From Sepioteuthis lessoniana (Eukaryota > Mollusca > Cephalopoda > Myopsida > Loliginidae): a stretch of DNA of 64,000 nucleotides. The stretch lies in NCBI GenBank assembly GCA_963585895.1, contig OY757911.1, positions 88,996,275 through 89,060,274 of the forward strand. The letters are read 5' to 3'. Below are positions 57,239-64,000 of the stretch, one piece after another. Both the position numbers and the translations under genes were made by a program. Under the pieces are notes generated by a model that did no database searches, was not told where the DNA came from, and saw nothing but the letters and a program-made list of their open reading frames with translations. How positions within the stretch are numbered: position 1 is the stretch's first letter; each line of letters begins with the position of its first letter.

Positions 57239-59151
57239 GTACCATTCACACTTGTTTTCACTTCATTCATTCATTCCCACTTCCCTTATCTCTGCAAGTT
57301 GTTGACTTGATTTTCATTGCAGAAAAAAAAAAAAAAAATGAACATACTGTCAAAACAAGAATAAAATCTTTTTGTTTAATATTTGATATCAAATTTGAAA
57401 CTCGGACAATGATAATACTACTAAGTTTATGTGACACACGAACATAGGCAATATACACGGTCACATGTATTAGAGTGCATTATTTTATGACAAGAGTGCA
57501 CCCGACACTGACTAGATCTTCATTTTCAGTTTTGAATGTTAACGTTGTTTTGATTATATCTTTGCATAAAATATATAATTGAAATTTTTATGTTCATTTT
57601 AAATCCTCGCTGTATTACTGCTTTTTGTTCAAATCAATTGATTGGCAATTGTATACAGAAATTAATTGCAGCAGTTGCAATACGATGCATATATTGGTTA
57701 TTATTGCTCTTTTTTCTCTCTCTTCCCTTTTTCTTTCCTATTTTAAAAAAGCAAATATAATTTCTGGTTTTATTTGCATATTTTATTTCAAAATAAGGAA
57801 CCAACTGTATTTCATACCTATGGTTTAGTTAAACAAGCATTGAACTAAGCGAATATGTGCAAGTTGAATCTTGTAACTAACGGGAAAAAATCTTTCTTTC
57901 TTTTTCTTTTTTTTTTTTAAATAGATGTTTTATTAATCGTTTTCATATTTTTAAATTCAATTACGTTGTGTAGCAAAATGCATAAAAAATGACTTATGAA
58001 ATTTTCAATGTATATCTTACAAAAAAATACTTAAATAAATAAATAAACTCAACTCAAGGCTGCAAAATTTAAAATATTGCTTCTCCTCTGTGAAGTGTTT
58101 TTGTTTTCTTTAATGTTTAGCAACAAAGGAAGCGATCAATGGTTTTTTTCCAGGTTATTCGGCATTTAAATTTAGATTATGTTGCTTTATACACAATAGG
58201 TGCGTGCATACATTCATACATAATGGTCGTGTCTCTCGTGACTTTCTCAAACAATGTTTCAGTTGATTTTAATTTTATAATACATTAATTTTGGCAGTAT
58301 TCTACCATAATGCATTGGTTATAAGGGAGACAACTAATTTCTTTCTTGGATTGAAAAACAGTGAAACGAATATTTAATTCCTTTATCTTTTGTGGGGATG
58401 TTTTTATGGATTTGACGATTTTTATGGAATAGAGCAGAAGAGTTGAATATTAAAGAATGAATATTTGTTAATTTGCCTTAATGATAGCATCTGGTATCTA
58501 AATTGAGAGGATCAATTTTATTGGTAAATACTATTCTGATTTTTTTTTTAAATGTTAGCTAATTTTTTCCCTATCTTTTTGGGATTTAGCTTTTTACTTT
58601 TTTTTTTCTTTAAAATTTCAAAAGGTCCACTAAAATCACCTCTCCGGCCTCCGAGCTGGGCTTTAAGTCTAGTATCTGTTTTTTCCTAAGTTATTGCTTT
58701 GGAGCAGGATGCAGTGAAGAGGAGGAGGAAAAAAAGAAGAAAAAAGAGATAAGACTGATCCTGGGGATTCCAATTTTGCAGCAGCATCTCCTCATTGCAC
58801 CAAAAGGAGGGTCGGAATAGTCTGACTCTGTAGGGACGAGGCAACTTTTTTTGTATATTTCGTTGATTTTAAGGGAACAGGACCAGGAGACCATATACCA
58901 ATTTAAATAGTCAAGATTCTTCATATATAAATTAATTTTTTCAAAACTAATGACAATCGCATTTGAAGATTTAAAAAGCATATTAGCATTTCCCTCTCTT
59001 TTTTTTTCTTCTGAATTTGCTTTTGGGTTCCCATCTGTGAGTGATTTGCATTATTTTATTTTTTAGAATTTAACTTTTTTTTTTTTTTAATTTGCTTCGA
59101 CCTATTACTTGTGGTCTGGATATTTGTCAATAAGTTTTTCTTAGTTCACTC

Positions 59152-59530
59152 TATTGGAAGGGCTTAGAATATGCTGACTGTATCCTCTGCAGCCCTAAAA
59201 AAAAATAGGTGTCTGTGTATGACACTAAACTGTATCTGATGGTGAGGCTCCAGTTCTGGAAATCTAGGGAATGTGGAGTATTCCTTCATTGGCATTACGC
59301 TCGGATCTATTCTGATCCAGGGTGGTAGTACCTGCTAGGGTCCCATCTATAGTTTAAATAAAATCTGTTTAAAAGTCATTTTTATTTTTAGGACTGTGTG
59401 GAAAAAGAAAGAAAACTCTTAAAAACAACTACACAAAAAATGTAAATATGATCATACAATGAATGTGATTCATAAAATGCATAAAATAACCCTAGATGGG
59501 TTGTCATGTCATTAAAATCAATCAAACTTT
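59152..59530 (+). mobile_element. SINE-B composite, diverged, in intron
   Basis: Head words TATGCTGACTGTATCCTCTG, TATGACACTAAACTGTATCT, GATGGTGAGGCTCCAGTTCT and CCTGCTAGGGTCCCATCTAT are present. A short middle follows and a diverged tail AAATAACCCTAGATGGGTTG ending in AATCAAAC. Confidence 0.75.
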
Positions 59531-59883
59531 TTTTTATTATTCTTGCCACTGATTACATATCAAGTTTTGTTTCATGATCACTCAATCAGAAATACTGGTC
59601 TAACCTTGCTTTAAAACCAATGTTTAGAACAGAAATAACTTTTGGAGGAACAAAATTGCAGTTATTACTAACTCTGATGCTAACTTGGTTGGTTTTAAGA
59701 GTTTCTTTTTAATTGCCTTTTTCTAATTATACAATTAATGAAATATCACTCAAACATTTCAGGCAATTTTATGCAGCAATAGTTTTTTCCTCAGGCTATT
59801 ATCAAAAGTAATTGTTTGCATTGTACATTTTTACCAGATTTATGTTTTAAAAACAAAATAGTTCAGAAACTTGGATTATTAAT

Positions 59884-60149
59884 AAGTAAACCATTAGCCT
59901 AATGAGTAGAGTGTTCGGCTATGGTTTGGTAGACTGGGTTTCAATCCCAGGTTGAGTCATACCAAAGACTCAAAAAATGGTACTTGATGCTACCTTGCTT
60001 AGCACTCAGCATTGTAAGGTGGGGATCAAGTGTAAAGTGGAGCAATCCAGGGAAAGGAGTAGTGCCCTCCCCTACACCTCAGTGTAGTAGCTATTGAAAA
60101 GGGAGCCTTCAGGTCACCCTCGACTAAGGTCGCCAACTTTACTTACTTG
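59884..60149 (+). mobile_element. SINE-A, full length, in intron
   Basis: Head CATTAGCCTAATGAGTAGAG, B box GGTTTCAATCCCAGG, body CAAAAAATGGTACTTGATGC and end CGCCAACTTTACTTACTTG. Best-kept plus-strand copy. TAAGTAA occurs at the left edge. Confidence 0.92.
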
Positions 60150-60544
60150 CAGCATACAAAACATGTTTCATATATCATTCAAAGACTCATTTAAATTATA
60201 TATATATATATCAATGCTTAAAGTTCCCCTAATCATGGCCAGATTCTATACAAAAATAATCCCATCATTTTTATGGGAAATATTCTAGATTTGATAAAAA
60301 TTTGAAAGGATTACAAAGGTTGTAACATATGATATTGTGGCTGAATTAAACCCCAACTGTTCTAAGTCACATTAAATTTTGGAACTTTACAGGAGAATAA
60401 AAATTGTTTATTTAAAGTTCATTCCTTTAATAAGATCGAGGTATTAACAACTTCCTGTTACCAAGACCAAACAACCAAGTCTAATAAAAAGAAAAAATAT
60501 GAATAAAAAAGCCCTACAAAATAGATAGTAGCTTTCTCTGTAGA

Positions 60545-60830
60545 GGCACATTTCGTATAATGATTATTGTTGGTCGAAATGGAATCAGCAACCCAAGTTC
60601 AAATCCTGAACGAGGTTGTTTGCATTTCACTTTGTGTTACTACCTTTGGAAAAACCAGGAATCCATCTCTTTTCCTCTCTCAGCTCTGGGTAAATAGTAG
60701 GTTAAACTGGGTTCTTTGGGCTTGGTTAGACAATGAGAAAAAAAATTATAAATTCAAACCAGCTTTACTCTGCTTAAAAATTGATCTTATGTCACATCCT
60801 GCCTGTAGCAGGGAGGTTTAGTAAATACAT
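60545..60830 (+). mobile_element. SINE-E, full length, in intron
   Basis: Head AGGCACATTTCGTATAATGA, B box AAGTTCAAATCCTGAACG, body GGGTAAATAGTAGGTTAAAC, TTGGTTAGACAATGAG and TTGATCTTATGTCACATCCT, ending AGGTTTAGTAAATACATAC. Confidence 0.75.
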
Positions 60831-60924
60831 ACATTCCTTGGGGACAGTTTACAAACTTGATTTGTTCTTCATATGCATTGGTTCAGAAAGGATGATTATT
60901 TTACTATTTGCATATGGGCACTTC

Positions 60925-61030
60925 AGGTGGTGTAATGGTTAGCAAGCTAAACTAGCCAACCTTCATATGTGTATTGATTCTCATTGCAACCTTGTGTCAC
61001 ATCTAAGCAAAAAGCTTAGTAAATTACTAT
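60925..61030 (+). mobile_element. tRNA-headed SINE fragment
   Basis: CTTCAGGTGGTGTAATGGTT is A-box-like and ATTGATTCTCATTGCAACC is a decayed B box. It shares its body with 16335-16415. Confidence 0.5.
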
Positions 61031-62096
61031 TATTTGCTTATCTATCTATCTATCTATCTCTCTATATATATATATATATAAACTAGTGTTTGTTGTTTTG
61101 TAATGGAATGAATGTATCAAGCAATGCTTTTGCTTTCTTTATCCATATATGATAAAAGCTTGCTTAAATTTATGAGTGTCTCATGAGACAGGTGAAATAT
61201 CAATAACCAAAAAATGCCAAAACATATCTCTCTGTTTTTAACTTCGTATTAGGACCAAGTTCAACTACCTGATGCAAGGATAGAATTCACAATTGTTAAG
61301 TGACTATTGATATACTTAAGCAATATTTATGGTCAGTTTTGCAAGAGCTGAGTCCAATCAGTACAACCATTTCTATAAGCTTGTTTGATTAATCCAATCA
61401 TATTCCCATTTGTGGCAATTTGGCAAGGCCATCTTGATCTCTTTACTTTTGGGGGTTGAATACTTAAGTGTTCACACATAGTTGGTGAGTGTGTTTGGTT
61501 CTGCGCAGTGTCATTGCTCACTTTCTTTACCCCTATGTGATAAAAGACTGCTTAAATTTATGAGCATCTCCTTGTAAAACTTAAGTATGGATAACTAAAA
61601 ATGACAAAACATGATATTATCCATTATATTAAAAGAGTATGTTTGCAACATTTTTGTTGTCAGTGGTACACAGGCAGAGTGAAATTTTTGTAATGCTTGA
61701 ATATTAGGTATTTTCCTATTGGCTGCAGTGTTAATGTATAGAAACATTGCTAGGATTATGTAAAGGTTTTTATGCAAAATATGATTAAAAGTGCTTTGTT
61801 TTCACGATATTGTACTTTGACTCGCAATTGCTGATTAAATTATCATGTTTTGTTTGGTTTTGTTTTTAATTTCATTTTTTATATATATCTGATTAATTGA
61901 CCTGTTTAAACATACTCTTCATTTTGCAAATTTTCTGAAAATAATTAACCCACTCTACAAGGATTTAAAAAAAAATGATCTGCCTGCATATAGGTTAAGT
62001 ATGGAAGACTAAAACTGACAAAATCTGATATTATCCATAATGTTAAAAAGGTATATTTGCACCATTAAACCACTGTTATGTGACGTTTATAGTTAA

Positions 62097-62259
62097 TCAG
62101 TAAAGTTAGCCAGCTATTGTCGAGAGCGACCTGAAGGGTTCCTTTTCAATAGCTACTACACCAGGATGTAGGGGAGGGTACTACTCTTTTCCCTGGATTG
62201 CTTCATTTACTCTTGATCTGTACCTTATAATGGTGATTGTTGAGCAAGGAGACATTATG

Positions 62260-62294
<35 letters not shown>

Positions 62295-62380
62295 AGTCTT
62301 TGGTATGACTCAACCTGGGATTGAACCCTGGTCTCCTGGACCTTTGGCAAACACTAACCATTATGCCAATGGGCTGGTCC
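62097..62380 (-). mobile_element. SINE-A with expanded internal poly(A)
   Basis: Minus-strand head GGCATAATGGTTAGTGTTTG and B box GGGTTCAATCCCAGG. The internal CAAAAAATGG of other copies is replaced by a run of 31 A (T at 62263-62293). Confidence 0.9.
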
Positions 62381-62737
62381 AAACTCTTTAGTTGTGAATG
62401 AGCTGAATTTTTAATCAATTATATAGAACTTCATGTGCTGTGGTTTTTGGTATAATTCTTTTGCAATGTTAAGGAATATATAAATTATTTTTATTAGTTT
62501 ATGGTTTCTGAATTATTAACTCTTAACATTATATTTAGATATAAGACCTGAAAGTGTAACTGACTTGATGCAGACATCTGTTGTTAGTTGACTTTCTTTT
62601 TTAGCCTGTTTTATTGATAATCTGCAAGTGTCCTTGTCAGCTCATTTGGAGATAATTACTGACCTGTTGCATTAGGAATCTCATTAAAGATTTTGTTTAC
62701 TCAGTCGCTTACAGAATAAATATTTTCTTTCTTACAG

Positions 62738-62803
62738 GCCAGATGGGTAACATTAGGTATTCAACGCACACTCTTAGTGGTTGCTGCTCAAAAAGGAATT
62801 CAG
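62738..62803 (+). CDS. WDR54: WDR54-like protein, coding exon 2
   Basis: 22 codons between TTACAG and a strong donor GTAAGG, phase 0. The peptide is ARWVTLGIQRTLLVVAAQKG plus IQ. This corresponds to the first blade strand of the WDR54 propeller, where I recall a tryptophan, then an L-V-(hydrophobic)--(Q/H)-GIQ ending before a YE/FE segment. The frame and content continue exon 1 directly. The next exon, expected to encode a tyrosine/tryptophan-rich YWHAL-like segment, was not found before 64000. Confidence 0.78.
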
Positions 62804-64000
62804 GTAAGGACTTTAATAATTATTTCCCCTCTTCCTTCTTGATATTTCTTTGGCATATTAAAAAAACTTATGTTATGTGCAGCATTAAGCATATTCCTTT
62901 TGCCTTGAAAAATGTAATTAGTGTTAAATTGTTGGTACTTCAAAAAGTTGATCAAAGAAATGAAATAATGGTTGTCACTCAATCTCAGTGCTGAAAGAAC
63001 AGACACATTATAAAATGCTGTTCATGTTTATTCTGGATGTTACTAGTTCATTTTGGACCAGTCTCATAAAAAGGAAGAGAGGATTAAGTAACACCCCACC
63101 CAATGGTGGGTGGGGTTCTCACTTAATCTCCAAAATATATATTTATTTCTCTTGGCATCTAAAATTCAATTCCTTCATTTTTTTTAAAATTTTACTCTAT
63201 TTATTCACAACTATTTTTTGGAACAATTATATATATAAATATGAAAATCATGTTGCTTTTTGTTGTACTTGAAAGACAGACAAATGAAGTATCTGGCTGG
63301 TGCAGTCTTTCTATGTTACTCAATTTTTTGGAAAGTGAGGTTTTTTAATTCAGCAGGGAATATTATTCAAATAAATTGAACATTATACAGTGAAAAACTT
63401 CAGGATCAAATTCAGTTAATAATTACATGTCAGGCTATGGACTTATCAATTCATGCTTACGTGCAGTTCTATGCTAATAATGGTACTTGATTGTAGCCTT
63501 AGTTCCATGACTACCATGTGTGTTTCCAGCTAGTTGGTTTATCAACTCCTTCTGTGCCCATGTTGTTTGAAAGATCTATAGATGAGGTATGACACAATCT
63601 ATCCAGAACTATTTCTTATGGTTGGGGTGGTTTGTTGGAACAAGTTGCCTGTGTGTTGGCAACTCAAAGACAAGAAAAGCTCTCCATTAACTATTAACAA
63701 CTATTTATTGAAACACAATGGTGTAACTATAATATATACAACATATATATAGGTATGGAAATTATGTTGCTTTTTGTTGTACTTATGACAGACAAATGAA
63801 GTATCTGGCTGGTGCAGTCTTTCTATGTTACTCAATTTTTTGGAAAGTGAGGCTTTTGCTGGAGAGGCTTTAGTTCTTGGAGAAATTTCTTTTCTTATTC
63901 CTCTGTCTTCAGTATAGACATTGGATATCATCTGTCATCTAACCCTAAAAACATCTATTTTTATAGAGGATTTTCCTGGAAATAAACATTCCCGATTGGC
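62804..64000 (+). other. Start of intron 2, with a 105-bp direct repeat
   Basis: No third exon recognised. 63239-63346 and 63756-63853 are near-identical direct copies of a ~105-bp sequence with AAATGAAGTATCTGGCTGGT. On the minus strand CAATAAATAGTTGTTAATAG near 63700 resembles an LTR-type 3' end. Confidence 0.6.

Larger units (their letters stand above)
57239..62737 (+). other. WDR54: Intron 1 of the WDR54-like gene
   Basis: 5499 bp starting GTACC and ending TTTTCTTTCTTACAG, a canonical donor and polypyrimidine-AG acceptor, phase 0 on both sides. It contains SINE-B (59152-59530), SINE-A (59884-60149 +, 62097-62380 -), SINE-E (60545-60830), a tRNA-head fragment and microsatellites at about 60197 and 61038-61082. 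No other coding exon was recognised inside. Confidence 0.78.

Noticed and set aside
57239..57310. Extension of WDR54-like exon 1 to the frame's stop at 57310
   Set aside because: The sequence after the GTACC donor has no family similarity, and exon 2 continues the protein in phase.
13914..62380. tRNA genes at the SINE heads
   Set aside because: A and B boxes are present, but acceptor stems do not pair and each head continues into a SINE body.

Overview
The window looks like metazoan nuclear DNA: AT-rich, intron-bearing and repeat-dense, with no bacterial-style gene layout. I infer a cephalopod mollusc, probably an octopod. The tRNA-derived SINEs, the composite retroposons ending in (AAACC)n, and the Penelope-like and Tx1-like retroelements resemble repeats I associate with cephalopod genomes. 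This is recognition from memory, not a database result.

Only one host gene is well supported. A first coding exon at 56999-57238 and a second at 62738-62803 (both +, both phase 0) encode the N-terminus of a WDR54-like WD-repeat protein. They are separated by a 5.5 kb GT..AG intron full of SINEs. The rest of the gene lies beyond the right edge.

Layout, left to right. 1-4481 is a satellite of 37-bp and 29-bp units with higher-order periods of about 214 and 597 bp. 5230-5515 is a 51-bp minisatellite. 6896-7245 is a short inverted-terminal-repeat element. 7530-8790 is a degenerate ~35-bp repeat array split by a solo LTR. 9955-25831 holds solo LTRs, SINEs and a decayed LINE tail. 26247-26342 is a perfect 96-bp palindrome. 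27690-32868 holds two decayed Penelope-like elements, each carrying a younger insertion, followed by a Tc1-like remnant. 34975-37442 carries two solo LTRs, one of them flanked by ~90-bp direct repeats. 40900-44110 is a decayed Tx1-like LINE interrupted by a composite SINE. 44560-45570 is a Penelope-like 3' fragment. 45875-47080 is an LTR-like block with six conserved hairpins. 48560-49762 is an inverted repeat containing a nested LTR. 49780-52340 is a long but broken LINE. 52640-54302 is a cluster of composite SINEs.

Four LTR families (named A-D here) each occur exactly twice, once per strand, as solo LTRs. Most copies show 4-bp target duplications. Nested insertions give relative ages: LTR-B is younger than the ~35-bp array, LTR-D younger than the inverted repeat, LTR-E younger than its SINE-B host, SINE-B younger than the Tx1-like LINE, and SINE-A and the LINE tail younger than their Penelope hosts. 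I found no CRISPR array, rRNA gene, functional tRNA or intact transposase or polymerase gene.
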